From Gossypium raimondii (lineage: Eukaryota > Streptophyta > Magnoliopsida > Malvales > Malvaceae), in the NCBI RefSeq assembly GCF_025698545.1, contig NC_068571.1:40023733-40087732 (forward strand): a stretch of DNA of 64,000 nt. The letters run 5' to 3'. Both the position numbers and the translations under genes were made by a program. Positions 50,981 through 63,520 of the stretch are shown here, one piece after another. The notes under the pieces are model-generated. The model searched no databases and was not told where the DNA came from. It was given only the letters and a program-made list of their open reading frames with translations. Within the stretch, counting starts at the first letter, position 1; every line of letters begins with the position of its first letter.

Positions 50981-53900
50981 TTCACCCATCTTCTCGACAG
51001 GCAAGACCTGAAGAACACCTCTAAACTGAGTAAAGGATGAAATAAAGAGTGACTTGGTAAGAATATCGGCAACCTGATCACACATAGGTACCTCACCAAC
51101 AAGAATAAAACCATCAGCAACTTTCTCGCGAGCAAAGAACAGATCAAACTCCACATGCTTGAATTTGGAATGTAAGATAGCATTGGCAGCTACTACGACA
51201 GCACTAGAGTTGTCACACCAAATAGTAGGTGGATCGGTAGAGTGAAGTTGTAATTCTTTTAGTAACGAGACCAATCAAGCAACATCACTAGTAACTGTAG
51301 CAAGACTCCGATATTCGACTTCTGTCATGGACCGCAAAACAACTTGTTGCTTCTTGGAACACCAAGAGATTGGTGTGGGACCAAAATATACACAATAACC
51401 TATTGTAGAGCGATGATCATCAAAATCTAGCCCTAGTTAGCATCGGCATAACCGACTAAAGAAAGTCGAGCAGAAGGACGAAAAGTAATCCCATAATCAA
51501 GGGTACCAGATGAACAGTAATAGGTGCATGCATGAACTGACATATAAGATTTACCACATAGGCAATATCAGGTTGAGTAAGGACCATATACTGTAAAGTA
51601 CCCACAAGGCTTTTGTATTCATTAGGGTCACTAAGACGATCCCCGTCACACTTGGATAGAGGAGATGAACTAATTATTGGAGTATGAACACTCTTTGCAT
51701 GAGTCATGAAGCTCCTGTCTAGCAGATCGCGAATGTACTTTTGTTGGCATAGATGAAGACACCCTTCGGCAGAATGGAGATCACCCATATCTTTAAGTAA
51801 GAACTCCTTATTCAACTGCTGAACAAAGTTATTTATACAGGTAGGCACACTTTCAGTAATGATAATATCATCCACATACACAAGAACATAAAGAGTGGAG
51901 TTAGATGTAATTTTAACAAACAAAAATGCATCAGACTTGGATAAAAGAAAACCAATAGAAAAGAGAAAACACTTCAATTTATCAAACCAAACACACGGAG
52001 CCTGACGTAGACCATACAAAGTCTTCTTCAGACGACAGACTAAAAGTTTACCATCAAAACCATATTGAACATACCCTGAAGGTTGCTGCATAAACACTTC
52101 ATCAGTAAGATCGCCATTTAAAAAGGCTTTATTTACATCCATCTAACGAAGTTGCTAACCCTTGAAAACAGCAATAGATAGAATGATTCGAATAGTAGCA
52201 AGTTTTATCACCGGACTAAATGTTTCCTTAAAATCGTACCCAGGCACCTGAGAACATCCTTTAGCTACTAACCGAGCCTTACGACGAGCAATCATGCCAT
52301 CAGGATTTTTCTTCACTTTGAAAAGTCATTTACACCCGATCACTTTGTAATTATTTGGTAACGGAATGAGCTCCCAGGTGGAGTTACGAATTAGAGTATC
52401 ATACTCAGCCTGAGCAGTAGTATGTCATTCGGTGATAGACAAGGTTTTCTGAATCGTGTGAGGTTCAACACCTTCAACAATTAGAGCCTTAGGTTTAAAA
52501 ATGCCGGCCTTAGACTGGGTAACCATCAGATGAGTATTCGTGAAGGGCAAAGAAGATGACGAAATAGTAGGAGATACTGGAATATTGGAAGCTATCGTGG
52601 TTAGATTTGGCACTCCTTCATTGTCAGGTAAAGAAGAGACAAAACAGAGTTCATGGGCAGAGCCTAAAACAGCCCGAGGAACTTTAGAGTTAGAGGACGA
52701 AGGATAGAAACCAGGAGGTGAGGGTATTACAGGAGGTTGAGCGGATGAGAATTCTGAGGTTCGAGAACAGATAGGTTGAACAATAGGAACATATGTCGAT
52801 AAGAGAGATTGACCGGACGAAGATGTGGAACTTCTCGTAGCAGACGTAGGAAATAGAAAACGATGTTCAACAAACACAACATGACGAGAAATAACCACCT
52901 TACCATCGATGTGAGACATAGATATCCTTTATGCTGGGTACTATAACCCAGAAATGTACAAGGTTGAGAGCGAAAATTTATCTTGTGGCGTAGAAATGGA
53001 TGTAGACACAGAAAACAACAATATTCAAACACCCGTAAATTATCATATATGGATCTGTCCATGCAGAACCTTATACGGAGAGTGTCCATTCAGAACTGAG
53101 GTAGGAAGATGATTGATAAGATGAACAGCAGAACAGAATGCATAGCCCCAATAATCCATAGAAAAATTTGCTTGGGCCAAAAGTGTAATACCCATGTCGA
53201 CAATATGTCGGTGTTTGCGTTCAGCCACCCCATTCTATTCGGATGTATAGGGACAGGACAATCTATGTATTATCCATTGAGTCACCAATACGGACGTGAA
53301 AGCGCAAAACTCTCCTCCCTAATCACTCTGAAATTGTTTGATATTTTTCCCAAATTGAGTTTTGATTAATTGCTGAAACTGAACAAAGAAATCCACCGCT
53401 TGAAACTTTTGACGAATAAGATAAATCCAATTAAAACGAGTGCACATGTCAATAAAAGAGAATTAATACCAATTGCGTCCGCAGGCAACTGATACAGGTC
53501 CCTATAAGTAGGAGACCACTAAAGAAAAAGGATCTTGTTGCTACATATTCTTGGATGGAGACCACCAAAGCAAAAGGACCCTCAATTAAGGCATAGGTAT
53601 TTTAAATTTTTGCTACATATTCTTGGATGGAGAGGTTACCTCTCTTAAGGGAGTGTAGATCGTGACGAATACGAGATAGTTTTGCATCTGTAACTGCTGC
53701 GAAGAGATAAGAGCAGTATTCCAAACATCAGACGTCGTTCGAGCATAGGTAAATGAGGCTAAAAGTGAATAAGTAATAGTGGAGAGTAACAAGGAAGCAA
53801 GTAAATGATCCTGTTGAATGAACGCCGAAGAATCCAGATTTGGAACGAGATATCCCTCCGACGACTGCACAAAGCGTGGCGGAGCAGGCAGCGTGCCTTC

Positions 53901-54083
53901 CAAAAAACTGGTTAGTTTGTAACCTTTAATGATCTGCCGAATATGTTGCTGCCACTAAATGAAATTTCCAGCATCCAATTTAACAGTGTCATGATGAGGG
54001 AAGGATTGAATGATCCGAGCACCAGTGAACACCAGACCGCTGTGCTCAACAGAGGTAGAGTTAGCAAAAGCAGTGGTAGTCAT
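50975..54083 (-). pseudogene. Copia 4 gag-pol polyprotein, internally shortened
   Basis: Start ATG 54083 (MTTTAFANSTSVEHSG), then a short gag segment to about 53613. Integrase remains at about 53228-53043 (ERKHRHIVDMGITLL), followed by the linker with a Ser/Pro-rich stretch (52919-52425). RT has an intact YVDD (LVYVDDIIIT, near 51870) and RNase H ends with CDNSSAVVVAANAILHSKFK. The zinc knuckle, protease and front of integrase are missing or unrecognisable, and there are stops between domains. Confidence 0.82.
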
Positions 54084-54130
54084 GGAGGCAAATGAATATC
54101 AGATCTCCAGTATCGAGGCGACTGATACTA

Positions 54131-54267
54131 TGTTAATATCTACAGTACAACACATGCATTTATAGAATATTGTGAGCTAGTTGTTGCTAGTAATTGCTGC
54201 TAACAGCATAACAGATTTGGAATAAAAAACTAACAACTTATACTAACAGAGTCGTTATATTCTAACA
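54131..54267 (-). repeat. Copia 4 right LTR (5' LTR), shortened
   Basis: 137 bp. It has the same ends as the left LTR but a deletion after TACAGTA. Confidence 0.85.
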
Positions 54268-54984
54268 ATTCATTATTCGAAACTATCCTAGAAAGTTTGG
54301 ATTATTTTTCAATCCTTCTGGACATGTACAAAAGAAATGATGGATGCCATGTATTCTTGGTGTTAAACAAGTTGAACATCCAAGGAAATACCTGGGAATA
54401 GAAATGGCTCTGCTACAAATTTAATGTATATTCTTCCAAGGTCTTGTTAAGAAAGTGCAATCCAAATTGGTAGTCTGGAAATCATTATTCTTCAATTCAT
54501 TTTATCTACCATACATATGTACTTTTGTCCTATTTTAGGGCTCCAAAATATATAGTGGATAAGGTTTATCACATTTTGAAATGCTTTTGGTGAGGTATTG
54601 AATTGGATCAAAGAAAACTATATATGTATAACTAGAACACTCTATGCAAACTCGTTGCTGATGGTGGGTTATTAGAAACATGGAGCTATATATTGAATGA
54701 TGCTTTACTAAGTAAACAAGCATGGTGATTACTTACCAACCCTATGCATCTAACCCAACAAATACTTCTAAGGAAATATTTCCGTCGTCAATCCTTTTAT
54801 AATCTACATACTAAATGTACCGATTCTTGGTTATGGAAAAGTTTACTCAAAGGTAAAGATATTTATAAGGGTGATCTTATGATCCAATTTTGGAAAAGCA
54901 ATCATGTATTAGTTGACTCAAATGCATTTGTAGCGCATGCAACAGTACAAGCTGATACTCTAATGGATCAGAATAACCGACAAA

Positions 54985-55665
54985 TTAAAAGATTTATCAA
55001 TCTTAATTTTAAGTACACATTACCTAATGGAACAATGCAAGCTGATACCCTAATGCAACAGTACACAATACTTAATTTTATCTTTTTTACAAGAAAATAT
55101 AATTTAATACACAATTTGTAAATTAAAAATAAAAACAATTTAAAAAAATTCATTTATTACTAAACTAGACAATTGTCAAATATATTGTTTTTCTTAGGCT
55201 TCAAATGACCAAAAACTTGATATCTCTTAATAATAATCAATTCATTTTTTATTAGTTTGAGTTGCCTGTCATTGATAAATCAAATTAAAGCTCAAATTTT
55301 TTTAAAAATTTCAGCAATTGAATTGAATAATTTTCAAAACTTGGGTCAATTTTTACATAGCGACAATGTCGAAAGGATCATAAAAAAAGAAGTCAAATTT
55401 GGATGAAATCAAATTACTCAAATTTGAAGGTTTAATTTTAAATTCAAAATTAAATTAGCACAATATATAAATATTAAAAATTAAAATTATTATTAGGCGT
55501 ATTCTAAAATTACTATGTGATTTTATAACTTTTTAAAAATTAAAAATATTGTTACTATGATTAAAAAATTTCGAATAATTAGCGGTGGTTTTATAACTTT
55601 TTAATTGACAAAAAAATATTAAGTAGACGTCAAGTTTGTGGAGTGGTCCTTTTCGTTCTCATCGG
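54985..55665. other. AT-rich spacer before copy B, no gene seen
   Basis: It contains an imperfect repeat of 'gcaacagtacaagctgatac.ctaatg' (near 54939 and 55035) and then plain AT-rich sequence. Confidence 0.5.
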
Positions 55666-55711
55666 GCTTTTAAGTCATCAGCGTTTAAAGCGGCCCATGG
55701 AGGATATGGGC

Positions 55712-55806
55712 ATTCCCGAATATCCTAGAAAATCAAACTGTTTCTTTTATTGGATAAGTTCGAAAATTCTTGAGAATACTAGAATCCTCATAGATCCCCA
55801 TAAAAA
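55712..55806 (+). promoter_or_regulatory. sHSP promoter, copy B
   Basis: ATTCCCGAATATCC keeps three HSE pentamers. The first GAA of copy A reads GGC here, so this element is shorter. A second weak cluster and the CATAAAAAC box are retained. Confidence 0.6.
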
Positions 55807-55924
55807 CTGCATTTCAGGTGGCCGAATTACCCAGACAAGCAAAGCAGAGAAACTCTAAGACAGCTCTCTTAGCTCTTCCTCTTTTCATTCTACTTATAAT
55901 CTTATTTTCATTCCATTACCGAAT

Positions 55925-56404
55925 ATGTCTCTGATTCCAAGCTTCTTTGGCAACCGTCGCAGCAGCATCTTTGATCCATTCTCTCTTGACGTTTGGGATC
56001 CTTTCAAGGACTTCCCTTTCTCTTCTCCTTCTCCATCACTCTCCACGCGCTCTTCTGAAACCTCGGCTTTTGTCAACACCCGAATCGACTGGAAGGAAAC
56101 CCCAGAAGCTCACGTGTTCAAGGCTGATGTTCCAGGGCTTAAGAAAGAAGAAGTGAAAGTGGAGGTTGAAGATGACAGGGTGCTTCAGATAAGCGGGGAG
56201 AGGAATGCAGAGAAGGAAGACAAGAACGACTCATGGCATCGGGTGGAACGCAGTAGTGGCAAGTTCATGAGGAGATTCAGACTGCCGGAGAATGCGAAGA
56301 TAGATCACATCAAGGCTTCCATGGAAAACGGAGTGCTTACTGTTACTATTCCCAAACTTGAAGTAAAAAAGCCCGATGTGAAGTCGATTGAGATTTCCGG
56401 CTAA
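55925..56404 (+). CDS. Class I cytosolic small heat-shock protein, 159 aa (second copy)
   Basis: Paralogue of the gene at 35350 with the same length and domain layout: N-terminal [16 protein letters not shown], alpha-crystallin domain from about residue 50, and C-terminal IEI anchor (KSIEISG). Residues that differ from the first copy are conservative or surface-type (H/R, S/P, V/A, T/S, M/I, Q/H, N/D, S/G), so both proteins look functional. Leader and trailer sequences are also alike, showing that a segment rather than a cDNA was duplicated. No intron. Confidence 0.95.
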   Translation: MSLIPSFFGNRRSSIFDPFSLDVWDPFKDFPFSSPSPSLSTRSSETSAFVNTRIDWKETPEAHVFKADVPGLKKEEVKVEVEDDRVLQISGERNAEKEDKNDSWHRVERSSGKFMRRFRLPENAKIDHIKASMENGVLTVTIPKLEVKKPDVKSIEISG

Positions 56405-56745
56405 AGATGTTTGTAACTTGTGAGGGCCTTTCTCCTTTATTGAGATTGGGACTTCTGTGCCTATTGTCAATTGTGTGTGTCTGTGTGATAAACAAAGCTA
56501 TGGGTACTATAACTTTATGTTGTTGATGAAGTTTGTGTTGTTAATGTAAAAAATAATTGTTACTAAATGAGTTTATCCTCCCTGCTTTTGTTATCTACCT
56601 TCTGTAGATGGTTGAAGGAATTTCAACCACTAATGGTTTGACTTTGTTTATTTAGCATGACAAGAATCATTTTCTCCACTTCATTCGATGAAATGTACAA
56701 GGATAATACCTTGGGTGCAAAATTCCATCTTTTGTTTCAAACTCA

Positions 56746-57812
56746 AGGTTTTTACTAAAATATTACAAAAAAAAATTATCAAAATAATATACAAAAAATT
56801 ATTACTTTAAAATATATATTATTTTCTAATTTTTAATTTTACATTATTTTAGTAGATTATATTTGAAATGTATTCATTTAGTGTGTTTTTATTTAAATTT
56901 AAAAAAATCTTTATTTCGACTTTTTATTCGTATTTTTTTCAAATTTTATTACTTTTAAAATATATTATTTTTAAATTTTCTAATTTTATATTATTTTAGT
57001 TCATTATGCTTGAAATGTATTAATTTACTATATTTTTAAATAAATTAAAAAATCTTTATTTGCCCTTTATTAGTATTTTTTCTCGAATTTTAGTACTTTA
57101 AAAAATATACTATTTTCTAATTTTATTATTTTACATTATTTTAGTACATTATAAATTAAAAAATTCTTATTTGCCATTTGTTCAGTATTTTTTCAAGATT
57201 TTATTACTTTAAAATATTAATATTTTCTAATTTTTAATTTTACATTATTTTAGTACATTATGCTTGAAATGTATTCATTTAGTGTTTTTTATTGAAAGTA
57301 ATAAAATTAGGAAAAAATACGAACAAAGGGCGAAATAAGGGTTTTTTTAAATTTATTTAAAAACACACTAGATGAATACATTTCAAACATAATGTAATAA
57401 AATAATGTAAAATAATAAAATTAGAAAATAATATATTTTATTGAAAGTAATAAAATCCGGGAAAAAATACGAACAAAGGGCCGAAATAAGGATTTTTTTT
57501 AAAAATTTATTTAAAAAACACACTAAATGAATGCATTTCAAACATAATCTACTAAAATAATGTAAAATAATAAAATTAGAAAATAATATATTTTTTTAAA
57601 GTAATAAAATCCGAGAAAAAAATATGAATAAAGGGCTGAAATACAAACATGTTGGTGCCGCCTCTGCCACAAGCATCATTGGTGCCGCCTGTGACAGACC
57701 CTCCATTCAGCTGTCTTTTTTTTTGTCTTATTTTGGTAAATAAACTTTTTTTTTGTATATTATTTTGATATTTTTTTTATTTTTTATTTTGTAATATTTT
57801 AGTAAAAAACCC
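56746..57812. mobile_element. Mutator-type non-autonomous element built of large inverted repeats
   Basis: Ends AGGTTTTTACTAAAATATTAC (left) and GGGTTTTTTACTAAAATATTAC (right complemented), with a perfect 9-bp duplication TCAAACTCA (56737-56745, 57813-57821). Copy A has the unfilled site TTTCAAACTCAACTAGG near 36158. The inside holds about four direct copies of a 120-140 bp AT-rich unit (56790-57290) followed by two inverted copies (57290-57640), then a short GC-rich stretch with TTGGTGCCGCCT twice (57650-57690). No protein. Confidence 0.88.
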
Positions 57813-58038
57813 TCAAACTCACCTAGTATAAACCCTTCTTTTGGCCTTTTTTCAATCTCCTGTCTTCATCAAACAAGATTTCATTTCTCATCTACTTTCT
57901 ATATGCCGGTAGTAAGCCTTGCATTCAACTTTTGGTCACTGCAACTCGTGCACAAATTCTTCTCACGGTTTCAGCTACAATGGTTCCAAATCCCTCTATT
58001 TCTACTGTGATTTGTGCCAATACTTCCTTTTAAGGTGT

Positions 58039-58322
58039 GCATTTTCACAAATAAGAAGCTTATTTGCAGCAATTTTGTTGAAAGTTTTCAGGCAATTACG
58101 AAACTGACCTGAGCAACCATAAAGGCTCTCTGCTAGCCCTTTAGCCATTCCCCTTAAATTTGTACTGGTTCATGGAACGCATTTTCACAAATAAGAAGGT
58201 TATTTGCAGCAATTTTGTTGAAAGTTACAGGCAATTACGAGACTGACCTGAGCAACCATAAAGGCTCTCTGCTGTTGATCAGCCCTTTAGCCATTCCCCT
58301 TGAATTTGTATGGGTTCATGGT
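58039..58322. repeat. 140-bp tandem duplication in copy B
   Basis: Units 58039-58178 and 58179-58322 both begin GCATTTTCACAAATAAGAAG and end in GGTTCATGG. Copy A has one unit. Confidence 0.85.
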
Positions 58323-58599
58323 ACCAAACCCCTTCTCTCTTTATTGAATCTTATGGAAATGAGCACAGAGTGGCAGGACTAGAGGTACTTACCATGATGG
58401 TTGGGAAGCTCCAGTTCATGTTCAATACCTTACCTTCTATCAGAGCTAATTACAATGGGGATGAGGCCTTGGCTTTGCAGCTGATTTGTAAACGTGATAA
58501 TATATCTCCTCCCAATCGAAGTGTTTTCATGTATAAGATAAAAACAGGGTGTTTGTCTGCACAAAGTTGGAAGTATTCAAAGATTCATGTGTCCCTCCA

Positions 58600-60050
58600 A
58601 TGAACATGGAACCAGCACTCTATCTAGGTTGGGAATGGAAGTTAATCAATCAATATGACAGACAGCCATTTAGTCGAACAAATCTATTGCAATGAAATAA
58701 AAAGCAAAGCAAGTACATTGCTTTTTCTTTTGGTTATTTCAACGGTTCTCAATTATGTTAAAAGCAAAGCGAGTACAAATCTATTTGCTCTTAGCAAGTC
58801 ACAATTCATCAAAACTCGAATAAGTAAACCTATTTGCTTTGCATAGTTGCCATTTTTCATGTTCATAAGACTTCAAGAAAGCTAAAACCATGGTCAACTC
58901 ACTTTTTAATTCACTGAAATCAACAACGTAGTAGTTTTTCGTTTAACACCCAAATTCTCAATCATCGTCGGCAGTTTCAAAGACCTTCCCTTCTGTCTTT
59001 TGTTCTTTCCTACAATTTTGGTTTTCCTTTTTACAGTGAGCTGCTTTGAAAATGACGAAAGAAATGTCGAAGTTACGGTGATTTGGATTTAACCTTTATT
59101 GAAGCTCAAAAGTTGCCTAATTTTTTTCAGCACCGTAAAATCATGACTAGTAAAATTTGCAATTTTGTACTGATTCCACTGATTTAGGGTTCTACACCCA
59201 CTCTAAAATAATTCAATTTTCTCTGGAGTTATCTCGATAATTTTTTACCCAACTTTATTTTTTTTCCGTTTGTTCAGGAAATGGAACCCCGTTGTTTGGT
59301 GCAAATTTTAGGTGGGGTTCGAATAGACAGTGTGATGTATTTAGCTTCTTTTTCGTTTTACGCTAAATATTTAATTTCAGAGTAATTATATAAATAATTT
59401 ACCCTAAAAAATATTTAAATCTCGTAACTGCTTACGTAGGAATAAAAGAAGGGGTGACAAACAGAACGTGTATGCAAACTAGCAAATACTCAGAGTGGTG
59501 TAAACATGATCCAAATATCAAAACAAGAAATAGTGAGAATACAAAAAGTACTAGCTTGTTGCCTCAATTCACTTTTATACCAACAGCTAGATGCAGTTCC
59601 TTGGATGTTGATCAGTTAGTTCCATTCACACATGCTAATGAGTTGCAAATTCAGATATGTGAATGCTGGCTACATTCCCTATATTTGCTTATTTAAATTT
59701 ATACCTCAGAAGGAATATATTTCATAATTCTATAAAGCATATGCAACTGAAAGGAGTTTTCTTAACTCTTGAGGAGTTTCAGAGTTTTTAACGGTATTTC
59801 TATGTCTATGCCTAACGAAATCTACAGTTGATGTGCCATGGCTTCAGCGTCATATTATTAAAATAAACAAAATCTTTATTTTTACACTGTCCTATCATAT
59901 CCATGTGTTTAATTATTAAAAATGATCGTGATGAGATTCCTAGCCTGACTCTCTCAACACCAACCAAAAGAAAACAAATTCCAAGAGATTTCTTCAGCAG
60001 ATAAATGCTTTACCGTCTTCTAAATATGGAATTAAAGATGATGATCCCAA
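58600..60050. other. Remainder of copy B and spacer, no gene seen
   Basis: Up to 59865 this matches the downstream part of copy A; after that it is AT-rich. No intact frame. Confidence 0.5.
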
Positions 60051-60131
60051 GAAAATGGGGTTCTTAATGTTATTGTTTCTAAGCAGGTAGTGAAGAAGCT
60101 TGATGTCAAAGCCATCGAGATTTCTGGATGA
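60051..60131 (+). pseudogene. C-terminal remnant of a class I sHSP gene
   Basis: 27 codons including the stop (ENGVLNVIV followed by [13 protein letters not shown] and TGA). It corresponds to the last beta strands and tail of the sHSPs. It is closer to the pseudogene at 43996 ([12 protein letters not shown]) than to the two intact copies. Nothing upstream belongs to it. Confidence 0.8.
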
Positions 60132-60384
60132 AAGCTTTGAATAGTTTTCTTCTTTTGTAATGAATTTTGAGATGTTTTCTTAAATATTTGTCGTTTGCAT
60201 GTTAGAGAATGAAACCTGATGTCTGTTTTGTCTGCTGATAATGTAAATAATGAATAGAACACTACATTTATGCTGTAAATGTCTGCACTTTTCTTAGATA
60301 CCAACTTATTAATAAGTTACACAAATCATAATGCCATGCCGTTAATTGACAGTACAAGGTCTCTTAAACTAATGATGTATGCTT

Positions 60385-60905
60385 TGCTAACCCATTGACA
60401 GAGCTGCTTGTAGAACCGCCTTCCATTAGACAAAGAGTTTCTCCTTCAAATTCATTGCTCTTTTTCTAATATCGTTTCCTTCCATATCCACCATTCGTCT
60501 TTTTCTATGTTCTCTTTCCAGATTCTGCAAATCCAAGCCTATTTTTCTATGTTCACGAGTTGGTCTCCAAAGAAAGGTCTGCATAGCATTGGTAGCCCTT
60601 CACAAACACTCTCAATGGTTGAATTCCACCCACTGCAGCATGAGCCAACACTTCCTTTTGAGGTGTCCATTTCACGACGCAACCTATTTCTCTTACACTC
60701 TCTTGGAACCCATTTGGCAATGATTTAATCCATTCCGAGCCACGAACCATACCAGGCCTAATCATCCACAGAAACAGTTGTTTACTGTTGGCCAGTCCCC
60801 AAGCCGTCCCAATTAGTTCTTGCTTATCAATGTTGACCATGCTATCATAACTCACATAGATGACAGATTTGGGGGCTTGTTTGTTAAGCCGAAAGACGCA
60901 TTTAC
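60385..60905 (-). pseudogene. UDP-glycosyltransferase (UGT76-like) fragment
   Basis: The minus strand encodes the C-terminal half of a family 1 glycosyltransferase: [57 protein letters not shown] and then the start of the PSPG box [16 protein letters not shown]. About 20 bases that would encode the FWTHCG part of the PSPG box are missing, shifting the frame. The rest ([20 protein letters not shown]) is in another frame, then MVDMEGNDIRKRAMNLKEKL. The N-terminal half is absent, so it cannot be active. Confidence 0.82.
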
Positions 60906-62792
60906 TGGGCCAGCTCTACAGGATTAAACATTAGAGAACTTCTTGTAGATATTTGTAAGTGGACTTAAAAGAAAATAACTTTTTGGAATAAAAAAAAAGA
61001 TAAGAAGGTATAAAAATTATTTCTCCTATATTGTTTTTTCTTTTTGGAGAAAAAATTATATTGAATAGTATCCACTAAATTTAATTTCCTACATCTAGAA
61101 AAATAAAATTACAATAAAGGAATAGAGTCAAGTCCTGGATAAGAATCAAATTCTATTGCGACAAATATTAGTCCTAGGTAGAGGAGATCATGGGTTGGGC
61201 GGTCTGGCCCGACCCGACGGCCCGCCCAAAATATAGGAGGGTTCGGGTAAAAATATAGGCCCAAAATATGGGTTTTGGCAAAAAAGAGGCCCGTTTTCCT
61301 CAGGTAAAATTTTTTTGGCCTGGGCCCGGCCCGACCCGACCCGAAATATAATAAATATATATATATTTTTTTATTTTTAAAATACACTACATTTAAAACA
61401 AAAGTCACTTCCACAGTTCCACTTTTCTAGACTTCCACCGATCCAAAATCCCTAAGCCCGCGCCCTCCTCCCTTTTTTTTCCCAATTCCAAAATCAATCC
61501 ACCGATCCACCTCCGGTCCTCCACCCAATTCCAGAATCAACTCATCAAAGTTCAAACAACAGTGTTAGAATCAGAGGTTAGAGGCTGTCAATACACTGTA
61601 ATTTCATATTCTATTAAATAGGTTAGTTCTCGAATTATTTCCCCTCTGTATTTGTAAATCCTCAATTCCTCACCTTTTCCGCATGTTAATTAGTTAAATT
61701 ATTTTTCATGTTTTTTGCTTTTTGCTTTTTTATTTTTGGATTGATAAACTGATTGATCTCTGTTATATGACCAATAGGGTGCTTTGATTTTCTGCCTGTA
61801 ATTCATAAACTGATGTTGTTTGGATCCTTTATCTTGATAAAGGAATAATTTTTTTGGGTGGTTACTGGTTAGGGTTAGGGTTTGGGATGTTTTGCTAATA
61901 GCTAGGGAAGGATTGGTATTTTGATAATATGATATATGGTGGTTTTCTGATTTTAATTTTAAGACACTGAATCTTCGCCCGAGGGGGATTAAATCTGGAA
62001 TATACAAGTTGGTATTTTTGATATATTGGTATTTTTGGATTGATGAACTGATTTTGATTTTCTTCCATTTGAAATGTTCATCTTAAAATGATTTTTTTTC
62101 TTAATTATGTTTACATTCTAATGTGAAAAACATGATAGAAAAATAAATAATTTATATGTATGATGAAATTATGCTTAAAGGTTTTATCCAAACAACAGTA
62201 CTAAATTCTCAATATTATAGCTGGAGAACATGTCAGGCAAGCTCAAAGTCCTAATCAAATAGTTCCATTAATACTTGAGGTTAGGCAAAAATAAATAAAT
62301 AAACCATAGGCTTAACCTTTTTTTATTCCTTAAATAATTATTATTCCTTTTCTCTCTTTGATCCTTTGCAGAAGTATCTATTCTCTTTTTAGAATCTGGA
62401 AACACCTATTAAGACTCATTATGTTCCGGGGAAACTTGTTTTTTCATTTTTAGAAAGCAACTTGTATGTATGTATGTATATCTTTACTGTAAAATTGCTC
62501 TGCCCTGAGGTGAGTTTTGTATTTGAATACGAGGCTATAGGATTAAGGGTAGCTGAGCACAATTAAGAGCAAAATTGTGTTATTCAATTATTATTGGATG
62601 AGAATTGGTTTATGTTTTATAGAGCATGTAATTTGCAGGGCTGAGATCACAAGCTTAGTTTCTTCATTTAATCTCATCTTTTTTTGTTTTTTGTTTTTGC
62701 TTTGTTTTATTGCAGAAACAAGTGACATTGAAATCGATTTGGCTTACCTTAGCTTCATTTCCCATAAGCTTTCATTTACATTTTCTTTTTAG

Positions 62793-62832
62793 AATTTAAT
62801 TTAATTTAATTTAATTTAATTTAATTTAATTT
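62793..62832. repeat. (AATTT)8 microsatellite
   Basis: Eight perfect pentamers within the hAT-like element. Confidence 0.95.
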
Positions 62833-63329
62833 GATTTTCTTTTATTTTACTTTGTACAACATTTTGCAATTAAATGCGTGATTAGCGATTTTCTAGATGA
62901 TAGTTTGTGTCCTTATCTCAAAACATTGTTATGATTCTTGATTCCTCTGAAAAAAGTGAACTTCCAAAATATTAGGGGAAAGAAAAACTTAAATTTTGAT
63001 TAAATTATGGTAATGTTATGCTAAAATTGTTTATCTACTAGTAGGAAAATAATGAGATTGAGAAATGGAGATGCTTCTATTTATGAATTTGGATTGGATT
63101 TATGCAGTTTGAATTTCATTAATTTCTTTTTGGTACATATGTAATTTAGCTTATAGAATAAGTATGACTATCTCAATTGTTTAAACGCAAAAGATGTTTT
63201 CTAGTTTAGGTTTATATATACAATATTATGCTTTCTACGTTTATATATAAATTTGAAATATAATAAATGTTTTTGTTCCATTCAATTCTTATTCCTTTTT
63301 TGTTTGCGTTTTCACACTCTAATTTATTA

Positions 63330-63520
63330 GGAATTTTAAGTTTTAAATTGTTTAAACTGAATTGTTTTAAATTGTTTAAACTCAATTTTTATGTTTAGGT
63401 TTATTAGGAATTTTAAGTTTTAACTTGTTTAAACTCAATTTTAAGTTTAGGTTTATTAGGTATTGTTAAGTTTTAAATTGTTTAATCTCAATTGTTTAAA
63501 CGCAAAGGATTACTAGAATT
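63330..63520. repeat. Degenerate tandem repeat, about 65-bp units
   Basis: Three units of 'ttattaggaattttaagttttaa.ttgtttaaactcaatttt..gtttagg' type inside the hAT-like element. Confidence 0.7.

Larger units (their letters stand above)
50773..54267 (-). mobile_element. Ty1/Copia LTR retrotransposon (Copia 4), minus strand, inside a LINE
   Basis: LTRs TGTTAATATCTACAG..TTCTAACA at 50773-50980 (208 bp) and 54131-54267 (137 bp). The right copy lacks about 70 bp present in the left. Flanking pentamers GCTCA and ATTCA match only partly. The primer-binding region reads TATCAGTCGCC on the minus strand after the right LTR. Confidence 0.85.
50310..54980 (+). pseudogene. Non-LTR retrotransposon (LINE) reverse-transcriptase fragment, split by Copia 4
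   Basis: Before the insertion, degenerate plant L1-type RT motifs are readable: ISLSNVAYKIL (near 50340), KPMMNDIITPYENTFVYGQN (near 50400) and ISHLLFAKDCFLFF near 50690, where the active-site FADD reads FAKD. After 54268 the frame resumes with KYLG (near 54389) and continues to the L1 C-terminal region (NDALLSKQAW, FRRQSFYNLHTK, DSWLWKSLLKGKDI) near 54890. Many stops are present; the 5' end and poly(A) tail were not located. Confidence 0.75.
55666..59865 (+). repeat. Segmental duplication, copy B (sHSP unit) with a Mutator-type insertion
   Basis: Homologous to 35116-43140. It carries the 56746-57812 element and an internal 140-bp tandem duplication, neither found in copy A, and lacks the solo LTR and Copia 2 of copy A. 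Confidence 0.8.

Noticed and set aside
54744..55121. 125-codon open frame downstream of Copia 4
   Set aside because: Its first part is the C-terminal region of the LINE fragment; the rest is AT-rich run-through, so it is not a separate gene.
61863..61885. GGTTAGGGTTAGGGTTT as an interstitial telomere
   Set aside because: Only two to three units; too short to mean anything on its own.
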